Assembly: GCA_026705465.1 (NCBI GenBank)
Contig: JAPPAP010000024.1
Location: 45,895-109,894 of the forward strand
Reading direction: 5' to 3'
DNA from: a bacterium
GTDB lineage: Bacteria > Actinomycetota > Acidimicrobiia > Acidimicrobiales > Bin134
Length of the DNA: 64,000 nt
Positions 41,692 through 50,421 of the stretch are shown one piece after another. Every line of letters begins with the position of its first letter. Position 1 is the stretch's first letter. Below the pieces are notes generated by a model. That model saw only the letters and a program-made list of their open reading frames with translations, was not told the DNA's origin and did no database searches. Both the position numbers and the translations under genes were made by a program.

Positions 41692-42828
41692 TCAAGAAGC
41701 TGCGGAGAACAGAACCGTGTACACGTTGCGGGTTTCCTCAGCCGACAGACCAGCGCCCAGATATTGATTGTCGATGTGGAGTTCCCAGTGAAGATGGGGG
41801 TCGGTGTAGAAGTCGCCGTTGGCAGCGGCGTGGGTTCCCCGGTTGCCGATTTCACCCACGTGCTGACCAGCCTGAACTATCTCACCCACTTGGATGTCGG
41901 GGTCGACATTTTCCAAGTGGGCATAGATGGTCACCACGTGGCCGACTTCGGGGATGATGCCATGGTCTATCACTACATAGTTCCCGTACAGCGTCAAAAG
42001 GGTGTAGGGCGGCGTGGCATCGAGCTCCGCGGCGACATCTAATAGGCGGTCCCGATTGTCGGATTTCGGGTCTTCATAATTGCCGATGACCAGGACTGTT
42101 CGCCCGTCCATCGCGGCCACTGCTGAGTGGCCCCGGGCAAAACATCGAAAGTCAACGCCCTGGTGTATTCCCGAACGGTAGGCACGGGGCGCGTTGGGAA
42201 GCAGGTCGGGGTGGGACAGGGGCGACATGCAGCCGCTGGGCCAGACAATGTCAACCGACAATCGGGCGGCGTCATCCAGCGCTTCTTGGTATGTCTGCGG
42301 CTCTTGGTCCAGGACTATGAAGACGGGGGTGGGGGCGGGCACAGGGTCGGCGTCGCCGCCTGGAGGATCGCTGGGCGATGTTCCACCGCTCGGGTCTGAG
42401 ACGGCGGCAGTTGCCTCCGGGATTGTCGGCGGATCGTTGGAGGATGGCTCGTCAACCGGCTCTGAGGGGGGGGAAGTCGGTTCAGAGTCGCCATCGAAAG
42501 TGCCAGCGGACGACGCTGGGGCATCGTCGGAACCGTCCGATGACCATGTCTGGGAAACCACGATTCCGATCACAAAGGCCACGGCCACGGCGGCAATGGA
42601 GACCAGGACTCGGCCCGATTTGAGGCTCCGCAGGCCTTGGCCGATCCACTTCCAGCACCAGCGGATGACGGAAGTGGTACCGCGCCCGAGGCCCTTGGCG
42701 GCCTTGCTGGCATTTTGCCAGCACCAGCGGAGAGGCGTGTTGACGCCGCGCCCGAGGCTCTTCAGCGCCTTCGCTGTTGTCCTTCCACACCAGCGGCAGG
42801 CCGCGGCGGCACTCCGAAGCGGCCTCAT
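41692..42828 (-). CDS. Membrane-anchored M23/LytM-like peptidase with Trp/Cys-rich cationic N-terminal repeats
   Basis: HQGVDF...YGNYVVIDHG...IYAHLENVDPDIQVGEIVQAGQHVGEIGNRG...DPHLHWELHI; TM after repeated RWCW segments. Confidence 0.78.
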   Translation of the reverse strand: MRPLRSAAAACRWCGRTTAKALKSLGRGVNTPLRWCWQNASKAAKGLGRGTTSVIRWCWKWIGQGLRSLKSGRVLVSIAAVAVAFVIGIVVSQTWSSDGSDDAPASSAGTFDGDSEPTSPPSEPVDEPSSNDPPTIPEATAAVSDPSGGTSPSDPPGGDADPVPAPTPVFIVLDQEPQTYQEALDDAARLSVDIVWPSGCMSPLSHPDLLPNAPRAYRSGIHQGVDFRCFARGHSAVAAMDGRTVLVIGNYEDPKSDNRDRLLDVAAELDATPPYTLLTLYGNYVVIDHGIIPEVGHVVTIYAHLENVDPDIQVGEIVQAGQHVGEIGNRGTHAAANGDFYTDPHLHWELHIDNQYLGAGLSAEETRNVYTVLFSAAS

Positions 42829-43024
42829 GTCCGTTTCCGTGCGGCAATCAAAGCTGCGGACAAGTGTTCTCCCCTGGTGCCGGAAACTCCAGACCCAGCA
42901 CGTTCATGCAGAGCAGCCGGTGTTTCAGGAGGGTAATGGGTAGGGAAGCAGGATTTGCGGACCCCGCCATCATCGGGGTGTCGGGTGGGTCAGCGGGGCA
43001 GGTTACCGGGTAGAATTGGCCGCT

Positions 43025-43258
43025 GTGACCATTGCGCTCGTGGTGATCGACGTGTTTTCTGCGTTGGCATTGCTGTTCTTGGTGCTGCTGCACAGTGGCC
43101 GAGGCGGCGGCCTGTCCGACATGTTCGGCGGCGGCCTCGGAACTCAGGCCGCGGGGTCGACGGTCATTGAGAAGAACCTCGACCGGCTCACCATCGTGGC
43201 TGCGCTGGTCTTCGCCTTCTCTACTCTGGCGCTGGCTCTGCTGCTGGACTCCAGCTAG
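43025..43258 (+). CDS. secG: Preprotein translocase subunit SecG
   Basis: Two TM helices with SGRGGGLSDMFGGG loop; downstream of tpiA. The ORF opens at 43016; GTG 43025 is a plausible start. Confidence 0.88.
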   Translation: MTIALVVIDVFSALALLFLVLLHSGRGGGLSDMFGGGLGTQAAGSTVIEKNLDRLTIVAALVFAFSTLALALLLDSS

Positions 43259-43279
43259 CGGCGGGCCGCTAGCCGTCAG

Positions 43280-44386
43280 TTGGACTTCGCGCTCAGCCCA
43301 GAGTTGCTGGCACTGCGCGACCGGGCGCGGGCGGTCGCTGCTGATGGGGTAGCCCGATTCGGGCGGCACAACGACTCATGGATCAACGGGTACTCCAAGG
43401 AGTTCGCCCGGGTGATGGCCGACGAAGGCTGGATCGGCATGGGATGGCCCACTGAGTACGGGGGCAGGGGTCGGCCGCCCATCGAGCGGCTGATCGTGGC
43501 CGAGGAGATGATCAGCGCAGGAGCCCCGGTGGCGGCCATGTGGTTCGCCGACCGCCAGATGGGTCCGACGCTGATCGCCTACGGCACCGAGCAGCAAAGA
43601 GCGGAGTTCTTGCCCCGGATGCTATCGGGGGAGAGCACTTGGTGCATCGGAATGAGCGAGCCTGACGCCGGCTCGGATTTGGCCTCTATCTCCACACGGG
43701 CGGATAGGGACGGCAACCAATTTGTGATCGACGGCCAAAAGATCTGGACCAGCTTCGGGCATGTGGCCGACTACTGCTATCTGATCTGCCGAACCAGCGA
43801 CGAGGGCCCGCCTCATCGGGGAGTCAGCGAGATCATTGTGCCCATGGACACGCCGGGCATCGAAGTGCGCCCGATAACAGACATGATCGCCAATCGGCAC
43901 TTCTGCGAGATCTATTTCACCGGAGTTCGAGTGCCGGCCGCCAACCTGGTCGGCACCGAGGGCGACGCCTTCAAGCAGACCATGGCGCAACTGGCCCACG
44001 AGCGCGGCGGGATCGACCGCCTGGTGTCCAACCGAGCACTATTCGTGCACGCCCGCACGCAAGCCAACCGTGCCGATCCCCGGGTTCGCCAAGAGATCGC
44101 GCGGCTGGAGACCGAGTACCAGGTGGGGCGGTTGCTGGTGTATCGGGAGGTCCTCGGTCAGGCCCCTGCCGGGTTCAGCGCAGCCACCAAGGCGTTCTGC
44201 ACTGAGCACGAGCAGCGAGTGGCCCAATTCGCAGCTGCGAGTCTTGGGCCAGCAGCCCTGATCGACGATCAGTGGACCAAGGGGATCTGCTACGCCTCCT
44301 CGTACACCATCGCCGGCGGCACCTCCAACGTCATGCGCAACATCCTGGGGGAAAGGGTGCTCGGCCTGCCCCGTGAGCCCCGCTAA
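43280..44386 (+). CDS. Acyl-CoA dehydrogenase
   Basis: MSEPDAGSDLASISTRADRDG, GQKIWTSFGHVADYCYLICRT, YTIAGGTSNVMRNILGERVLGLPR. Confidence 0.93.
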   Translation: MDFALSPELLALRDRARAVAADGVARFGRHNDSWINGYSKEFARVMADEGWIGMGWPTEYGGRGRPPIERLIVAEEMISAGAPVAAMWFADRQMGPTLIAYGTEQQRAEFLPRMLSGESTWCIGMSEPDAGSDLASISTRADRDGNQFVIDGQKIWTSFGHVADYCYLICRTSDEGPPHRGVSEIIVPMDTPGIEVRPITDMIANRHFCEIYFTGVRVPAANLVGTEGDAFKQTMAQLAHERGGIDRLVSNRALFVHARTQANRADPRVRQEIARLETEYQVGRLLVYREVLGQAPAGFSAATKAFCTEHEQRVAQFAAASLGPAALIDDQWTKGICYASSYTIAGGTSNVMRNILGERVLGLPREPR

Positions 44387-44393
44387 TCGGATT

Positions 44394-44449
44394 CCGGAGG
44401 GCGGTAGGGCCGCTTGGCAGGGGAGTGGCCGATGCCGGAGGGCGGTAGG
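44394..44449. repeat. Two 15-bp direct repeats (ccggagggcggtagg) with a 41-bp period
   Basis: Exact copies at 44394-44408 and 44435-44449. Confidence 0.8.
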
Positions 44450-44498
44450 CTGAGCGCCTGTGGTGCCATGTCGGCGAAGTGAGTGAGAGGTGGCCAAG

Positions 44499-45452
44499 AT
44501 GTCTGAGAACCTGAACATCGAAGAGGTCTCCTTCCAAGTCGAGGGAACCACTGTCCGAGGCGATTTGTATACGCCGGTCGGGGAAGCGGATGCATGACCG
44601 GTGGTTGTGATGGCTGGGGGCTGGTGCTATGTGAAGGAACTCCGCCAACCGGACTACGCCAAGGAGTTCGTCGCCAACGGTTTGGCCGCGTTGATCATTG
44701 ACTATCGGAACTTTGGCGCCAGTGACGGCGAGCCGCGCCAGCACCTCGACCCGTGGCGACAGATCGAGGATTACCGGAGTGCCATCAGCTATGCGGCATC
44801 TCGCCCCGACCTCGACGAGGAGCGGATTGGCGTGTGGGGAATCTCATATAGCGGCGGACACGTGGTCATCCTCTCCGCTGTAGACCACCGGGTGAAGGCA
44901 GCGGTCTCGAACGTCCCGGTGATCGACGGTTGGCAGAACATGTGGAGGGTGCACGGCTCCGAACGCTTCAGAGTTCTCAAGCAAGCGGTGGACGAAGATC
45001 GTCAGAAGCGAATCCAGACGGGCGAATTCGGCCCCATCGCAATGTCTGGCCCTCCGTCGGAAGGCCTCGCCGCATGGCCGTTCGAGGAAGTCCGGACGGT
45101 TTTCGAGGAGTTACAGAGGACAGAGGCCCCGGCCCACGAACACTGGTCGACGATGGCTTCGGTGGACCTTCTGATGCAGTACAACGCATTGCCGTATGCA
45201 TCCCGGATCGTCGACACGCCGTTCATGATGATCACGGCATCAGGCGACGACATCACGCCTGAGGATTGGGAGGTTGAGGCCTTCCATGCGATCAGGTGCC
45301 CGACCAAAAGACTCGTGAGGCTCCCGGAGACAACCCACATGAGGCTCTACAGCGACCTAAACCGGCTGGAGATGGCGGCCAAAGCGGCAGCCAGCTGGTT
45401 TGTGGATCACCTGGTGGCTCCGATCACCATGGAAACCCTGCTCGGCAGGTAG
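44499..45452 (+). pseudogene. Alpha/beta hydrolase (dienelactone-hydrolase-like) with one in-frame TGA
   Basis: MSENLNIEEVSFQVEGTTVRGDLYTPVGEADA-TGA(44595-44597)-PVVVMAGGWCYVKEL...WGISYSGGHVVILSA: the reading frame is continuous across the stop. Confidence 0.8.
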
Positions 45453-45501
45453 GGCCCTTAGTCGATAGTAGCTGTCTACCTATTTTGATATATTGGTACC
45501 T

Positions 45502-45744
45502 ATGGTGCTGAGCATCAAGAGTGAGAAAGCCGACCAATTGGCCCGCGATCTGGCGGAGTTGACGGGAACGTCCATCACCGATGCGGTTACTGCGTCGCTT
45601 GAGGCCCAATTGGAACTGGAGAGACGACGCCGGCGCCGTCCGGCTCTGGGCGACATTGTGGAGAGGTTTCGTGAGTTGCCCGTACTTGACGAGCGTTCGT
45701 CCGAAGAGATCATCGGATTTGGCGAGCACGGTCAACCCGCATGA
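45502..45744 (+). CDS. vapB: VapB-type antitoxin (Rv0623-like)
   Basis: MVLSIKSEKADQLARDLAELTGTSITDAVTASLEAQLELERRRR; overlaps the downstream PIN gene. Confidence 0.88.
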   Translation: MVLSIKSEKADQLARDLAELTGTSITDAVTASLEAQLELERRRRRRPALGDIVERFRELPVLDERSSEEIIGFGEHGQPA

Positions 45745-46127
45745 ATGTGGTCGACACCTCGGCCATCGTTGCGGTTCTGTTCGGTGAGCCGGGCAGCGAA
45801 GATGTCGAGCGCAAGTTGATGGGCGCCCCGTGCGTGATGTCGGCCGCCACCCGAGTTGAGCTCGGAATCGTGGTGGAGGCCAAGACCGGGGCGGCCGGCG
45901 TACTGCTCCTCGAAGAGCTCTTGGCCCGCATCGAGATTCAGATTGAACCGGTAGATGCCGGTCTGGCCGAAGAAGCACTGGCTTGCTGGCGCCGGTTCGG
46001 CCGAGGACGGCATCCCGCAGCTCTCAACTATGGAGACGTCTTCTCGTACGCCCTCGCCCGGCGCCTGGGCCAGCCCCTGTTGTTTGTGGGTGACGACTTC
46101 TCTCAGACCGACGCGCTGGTCGGCTGA
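45741..46127 (+). CDS. vapC: VapC-type PIN-domain toxin
   Basis: MNVVDTSAIVAVLFGEPG, SAATRVELGIV, NYGDVFSYALARRLGQPLLFVGDDFSQTD. Confidence 0.93.
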   Translation: MNVVDTSAIVAVLFGEPGSEDVERKLMGAPCVMSAATRVELGIVVEAKTGAAGVLLLEELLARIEIQIEPVDAGLAEEALACWRRFGRGRHPAALNYGDVFSYALARRLGQPLLFVGDDFSQTDALVG

Positions 46128-46213
46128 GAGCAGATGCTGGTAAGGATTCCACTCCAGCGTTGTTGCCTGCCGCGACCTCAAGATTCGAGTGAAGTTCTGG
46201 TTACGCTGGCGCA

Positions 46214-47086
46214 ATGCTCCAGCGGATCAAGCGTCGGCCGATCCTCTGGTCGGTGGTGGCGGTCGCCCTTGTCTTGCTCGTATTGCTGGCCATCGGGCTG
46301 TGGTGGTGGCTGAGGGATGATGCTCCGGCAAGAGTCAACCTTGGTGCGGCCGTTTCCACGGTGGAAGAAGATTTGGTCGAAGCAACCGAGACGCCCACAG
46401 CGGCTCCTACGGCAATTCCAACTCCTCCCGAAGCGGCCGACGACTCCACCACGGAGCCAACTCCAACCGCGGCGCAAACCGCAGCTGAACCTGAGGCTCA
46501 GCTCACCGAAGACATCGACGCCCAGGGGGTGGATGGTAAGTGGGTCATCGACACGTCCGTGGCCGGGTTCGACTACGACGAGTCAACCGGCACTTTCGTC
46601 GGCTTCCGTGTCGAAGAAGAGCTGGCCAGCATCGGCTCGACTACCGCGGTGGGCCGCACCCCGCTGGTCAGCGGATCGATCACCATTGATGGTGAAACGG
46701 TGACCTCGGTGACGGTCGAAGCGGACATGACCGGGGTCATAACTGATGACAGCCGCCGTGATCGCGCCATCCAGTCCGCGCTCAGCACCCGCAATTTCCC
46801 CACGGCAGTCTTCTCGCTCACCGAGCCCATCGACCTGGGTGATGACCCTGGCTCCGGCGACCCCATCACCACGACCGCCGTTGGCGAGCTCACCGTCAAA
46901 GACATCACTCGCATCGTCGAGATCGCGTTAGAGGCCCAACTGGTGGATGACACCGTCGTTGTCGTCGGCTCCACCGAGGTGGTCTTTGCCGACTATGACG
47001 TATCTGTCCCCCAAGTCCCCATCGTGTTGTCAGCCGAAGACCACGGCACCGTCGAACTCCAACTGTTCTTCACTCGGAGCCCCTGA
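46214..47086 (+). CDS. Membrane-anchored YceI-family protein
   Basis: N-terminal TM, PT-rich linker, YceI-like domain (GKWVIDTSVAGFDYDESTGTFVGFRVEEEL...TTAVGELTVKDITRIVEIALEAQ). Confidence 0.85.
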   Translation: MLQRIKRRPILWSVVAVALVLLVLLAIGLWWWLRDDAPARVNLGAAVSTVEEDLVEATETPTAAPTAIPTPPEAADDSTTEPTPTAAQTAAEPEAQLTEDIDAQGVDGKWVIDTSVAGFDYDESTGTFVGFRVEEELASIGSTTAVGRTPLVSGSITIDGETVTSVTVEADMTGVITDDSRRDRAIQSALSTRNFPTAVFSLTEPIDLGDDPGSGDPITTTAVGELTVKDITRIVEIALEAQLVDDTVVVVGSTEVVFADYDVSVPQVPIVLSAEDHGTVELQLFFTRSP

Positions 47087-47255
47087 GGGCTGGGAGGCCG
47101 CCTATCTCATAGTGATCCGGGAACTTGGCGCGATAGGGTGCCCTCTGCGCCGGAATGCGGCGCCCACGTCGGAGTGGCGGAATTGGCAGACGCGCTAGCT
47201 TGAGGGGCTAGTGCCCAATACGGGCGTGGGGGTTCAAGTCCCCCCTCCGACACCA
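46964..47255 (+). repeat. Left copy of a 292-bp direct repeat (yceI 3' end, spacer, tRNA-Leu)
   Basis: Aligns without gaps to 55638..55929 (offset 8674); 47013..47255 (243 bp) is identical by eye. Confidence 0.95.
47168..47255 (+). tRNA. tRNA-Leu (anticodon GAG), CCA encoded
   Basis: Acceptor GTCGGAG/CTCCGAC, anticodon arm CTAGC-TTGAGGG-GCTAG, T-arm GGGGGTTCAAGTCCCCC, long variable arm, 3' ACCA. Confidence 0.96.
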
Positions 47256-47462
47256 TCGAACTCCCTGGTCAGAGCGTGTGCCGAGGCTCCCAGGGGTGTA
47301 GTTCTGAGTATAGATCTGATCATGGTGAAGCTGGCACGCTGGTGAGCTCCGGCACGGCAGCCGACGCAACGACATTAAAGACCATCAGAGCGCGAGGCGG
47401 AGGTCAGCGGCCCCCGAATCTGTTCATCGTGCTTCTCCCGGTCTGGTGGCGGCCTTGTTTGA

Positions 47463-47786
47463 TCAGTCGATGGTCAGCTCACCCATTCGGCTCCAGTCGT
47501 TCTCGCCTTCGATCACAGTGTTGATGATGTGAGGGGTCTCGGCCAGAGCATGAGGCATGTCCTGCATGGCTTGTTTGAAGTGGTCGCTCTCGACGTGCGG
47601 CCCTGCGCCGTCGTCCTCGAACGCCTCGCAGAGGACGAACTCGTTGGGATCCTCGACGCTGCGGGACCAGTCGAACCAGAGGTTCTTGGGCTCGGCGCGA
47701 GTGGCCGCAGTGAAGTCTGCGACCATGCCCAGCCAGCGATCGGACCACTCGGGCTTGGTCTTGAACTTGACGACGATGAGGATCAC
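47463..47786 (-). CDS. ABM/YgiN-type quinol monooxygenase-like protein
   Basis: Small ferredoxin-like-fold pattern: VVKFKTKPEWSDRWLGMVADFTAATRAEPKNLWFDWSRSVEDPNEFVLCEAFEDDGA...HVESDHFKQAM. Confidence 0.85.
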   Translation of the reverse strand: MILIVVKFKTKPEWSDRWLGMVADFTAATRAEPKNLWFDWSRSVEDPNEFVLCEAFEDDGAGPHVESDHFKQAMQDMPHALAETPHIINTVIEGENDWSRMGELTID

Positions 47787-47789
47787 GGG

Positions 47790-48902
47790 TCAGCCCGTTG
47801 CGTCGCTGCCCAGCGGAGCCCACGCAAGCAGCGATGCGTCACCCTCGAACACATTCGCCACCAGCGGAGTGCCCGCGGCCTCAGCGATTGCCTTGTACTG
47901 CATCCACGACAGCACCATGGCGATGGGGGTGCCAGCGCCTTCGTCGAACTGCACCGGCCCATAGACGCAGGCGGTGTAGATGAGGTCTTCGTCGCCGAGC
48001 TGCTGGGTGGCCTCGTGACGGGCCCCGGCGGGCTCGTAGAACCACATCCCGGCTCCGAAGCCCTCGGGTGGGCCGGCCCGGTAGCCGATGCGGCCGGAGA
48101 TCACCAAGAAGTCGGCGGCACCGAGGTGATAGTGGGGCCCGGCAACGCCGTTGTGCTTGAAGATCATCGACACGTGGCCGGTCTCCTCACTCACGCGCAG
48201 GATCTTGTAGCCGAACTCGGGCACCTCCGGGTCGACGAAGAAGTCGAAGGCAGTGGTGTCGACGAAGTGCGGATGTGTCGGCGCGTCGGACGCCACGGAC
48301 TTGGCGGCCACCAGGGTTTGTGACGCTGCCTGCTCGGCGATGGCCAGCGGGGTGGGTTCGGCAGTGGCCACCTCGGGCCGGGGCACCATGCACTCGGCCA
48401 AGCTGTTGGGGACCAAGGACAGCCCATTCGCGTGAGCCGCAGCCTCGATGTCGAGCGCAGTCAGGATGCTCGTGATGCTGTGGCCGTCCGTGTCCAAGAA
48501 CGCAACCGGGCCATGGGAGTTCAGCAGAATCTCTACGTCCTCGTCGACCTCGAGCCCCTCGACGCGGGAGTTGGCCGGGATGTAGCCCCAGGTCCCGGTC
48601 TCGATCGTGGCCGCCAACGGTTCCTGGGTGTAGCGCATACGCCCTGAAAGCACGAAGAGGTCGGCGGCGCCCAGGTGCACGGTCATCCGCAACGCCACCC
48701 CGGCGTCGAGCCCCAGGATCATCGAGAACACGCCGGATTCGTTCGAGGCCCGCAACGGCTTGATGCGCCACCCCGGCGCCTGTGGCGACTCGATCCAGGG
48801 CAGCGCGTTGGTGTCTGCACCACCCTCGATACCAGTGGGAACGATGTCTGGTGAATAGCCGGTCGTTGCGGTCATTGTGGGCCTCTTCTCTGACTGTTCC
48901 AC
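47790..48902 (-). CDS. Bicupin protein
   Basis: Two internally similar cupin cores (MTVHLGAADLFVLSGRMRYT...ATIETGTWGYIPANSRVE and HYHLGAADFLVISGRIGYRAGPPEGFGAGMWFYEPAGARHE). Confidence 0.82.
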   Translation of the reverse strand: MEQSEKRPTMTATTGYSPDIVPTGIEGGADTNALPWIESPQAPGWRIKPLRASNESGVFSMILGLDAGVALRMTVHLGAADLFVLSGRMRYTQEPLAATIETGTWGYIPANSRVEGLEVDEDVEILLNSHGPVAFLDTDGHSITSILTALDIEAAAHANGLSLVPNSLAECMVPRPEVATAEPTPLAIAEQAASQTLVAAKSVASDAPTHPHFVDTTAFDFFVDPEVPEFGYKILRVSEETGHVSMIFKHNGVAGPHYHLGAADFLVISGRIGYRAGPPEGFGAGMWFYEPAGARHEATQQLGDEDLIYTACVYGPVQFDEGAGTPIAMVLSWMQYKAIAEAAGTPLVANVFEGDASLLAWAPLGSDATG

Positions 48903-50170
48903 TAGCTGGTGGGCGTGAAGGTCAACGGGAATGTCCTGGGGGCCCGAACGAAGCTGCCCTCCTGCTTGGGTGGCACACCATCAGCAAAAGCGATGTCGTC
49001 CATCGCATCCAACAGATGGTTGGCGGCGGTTTCGGCCTCGAGTGCCGCCAACCGGGTGCCGATACAGAAATGACGGCCGAGCGCGAACGTTGTGTGGCTG
49101 GCCGCGCCGGTGAGCTCCCTCTCGGCGTCGAGCTCGTCGCGGAAGATGTCGAACCTCTCGGGATCCTTGAACTTGCGGGGGTCGCGGTTGGCTGCGGCCA
49201 ACATCAACGTGACCGTCGACCCCGCAGGCACGACGGTGCCGTGGAACTCGACGTCCTCGCCGGCCTGGCGCATGATCATCAGTACCGCCGGTGTGTGACG
49301 CAGTGCTTCAGCGAACGCGGAGTTGATCAGGCTGCGGTCCTCACGGACCGCCTGCAGCTGATCGGGGTTCTCCAGCAGCCGCAGCCACATGTTGGCCATC
49401 TGCAGGTCGGTCGACTCGCTCCCGGCCACCAACAAGAAGCTGACGAACGACTTGATCTCCATGTCGCTCATCTGCTCGCCGTTGATCTCGGCGTGCAGGA
49501 TCTGGCTGATCAGGTCCTCGCCGGGGTGCTCCCGTCGCTCGGCGATCAACGGCAGCATGTACTCCTGCAGCTCGCCCTTGACCCGTAGCCCGGCCGCGGC
49601 GACCTCTTCGTCACCCGAGATGTTGGTGAAGTAGTCGTGGATGGCGTTGTACCAGACGTGGAACATCGGCTTGTCGGCCGGATCGAGCCCCAGAATGTCG
49701 AGAATCACGCTCAGCGGCAGCTTCTGCGTGAACTGCTTCACTAGATCGACGTGACCGTCGCGACGCCACTCGTCGATGAGCGAGATGGTGTTGTTCACGA
49801 CGACGGACTCGAAGTTCGCCCGCAACAGATCGCCGCGTAGCGCCGGTGTGATGATCCTCCGAGTGCGTCGATGATCGGAGCCCTCTTTCTGCAGGATAGT
49901 GGGGCCGTGCACGGGCTCGAGCTGCCAGGCGTAGTTCTCCGTCGTGAACGCCGGGGACTTCAACGCCAGCTCGACGTCCTCGTGCCGCGAGATGATCCAA
50001 CTGTCCAATCCCTCATGGAATGTGATCGGGTAGTTCTCGCGCAGATCGTCGAGAATGGGGTTCGGATCGGCCTCGTACTCGGGTGACATGATGTCCGGTG
50101 CGCTCAACGCCGTTCTCCCTTGGTGGCCCACAGCGAGCGGCGCTCGCAGCCAATCAGTCGGACAAGACAA
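48902..50170 (-). CDS. Cytochrome P450
   Basis: I-helix LLVAGSESTDLQ, K-helix EALRHTP, heme loop FALGRHFCIGTRLAALEAE. Confidence 0.92.
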   Translation of the reverse strand: MSCPTDWLRAPLAVGHQGRTALSAPDIMSPEYEADPNPILDDLRENYPITFHEGLDSWIISRHEDVELALKSPAFTTENYAWQLEPVHGPTILQKEGSDHRRTRRIITPALRGDLLRANFESVVVNNTISLIDEWRRDGHVDLVKQFTQKLPLSVILDILGLDPADKPMFHVWYNAIHDYFTNISGDEEVAAAGLRVKGELQEYMLPLIAERREHPGEDLISQILHAEINGEQMSDMEIKSFVSFLLVAGSESTDLQMANMWLRLLENPDQLQAVREDRSLINSAFAEALRHTPAVLMIMRQAGEDVEFHGTVVPAGSTVTLMLAAANRDPRKFKDPERFDIFRDELDAERELTGAASHTTFALGRHFCIGTRLAALEAETAANHLLDAMDDIAFADGVPPKQEGSFVRAPRTFPLTFTPTS

Positions 50171-50421
50171 TACGCAGGAATTCGCGGTGTGGCAACCAGA
50201 TCCGGATGTAGCGGCGAATGAGGAGGAGTCCGGAGGGAGTTCTCGGCGCGGGCGGTGGCTGGTCGGTGTCGTCGATCTGCACCGCCTTTGCGATCATCCC
50301 ACCGGGCGCCTAAGGTCTGACATATTCATGATCATGGTGGTCATCAATTCACCCGAAGGGTTCCGATGCCCTTACACAAGGTGAAAGTGGTCTGAATCAC
50401 CAAACGCCAGGGAGGAAAACG

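Noticed and set aside
40498-42042. 514-aa plus-strand ORF across the P450 and M23 genes
   Set aside because: Spans two genuine minus-strand genes; antisense artefact without recognisable domains.
44595-44597. TGA in the alpha/beta hydrolase as a second selenocysteine codon
   Set aside because: Not at a Cys-equivalent or catalytic position, and no convincing SECIS-like hairpin immediately downstream.
47256-47462. Possible integrase or attachment-site relic right after the first tRNA
   Set aside because: No integrase-like coding motif could be read in any frame; nothing supportable beyond the direct repeat itself.
50321-50345. Palindrome CATGATCATG upstream of the substrate-binding protein gene
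   Set aside because: Could be an operator, but short self-complementary sequence with no second site or family context; insufficient evidence.
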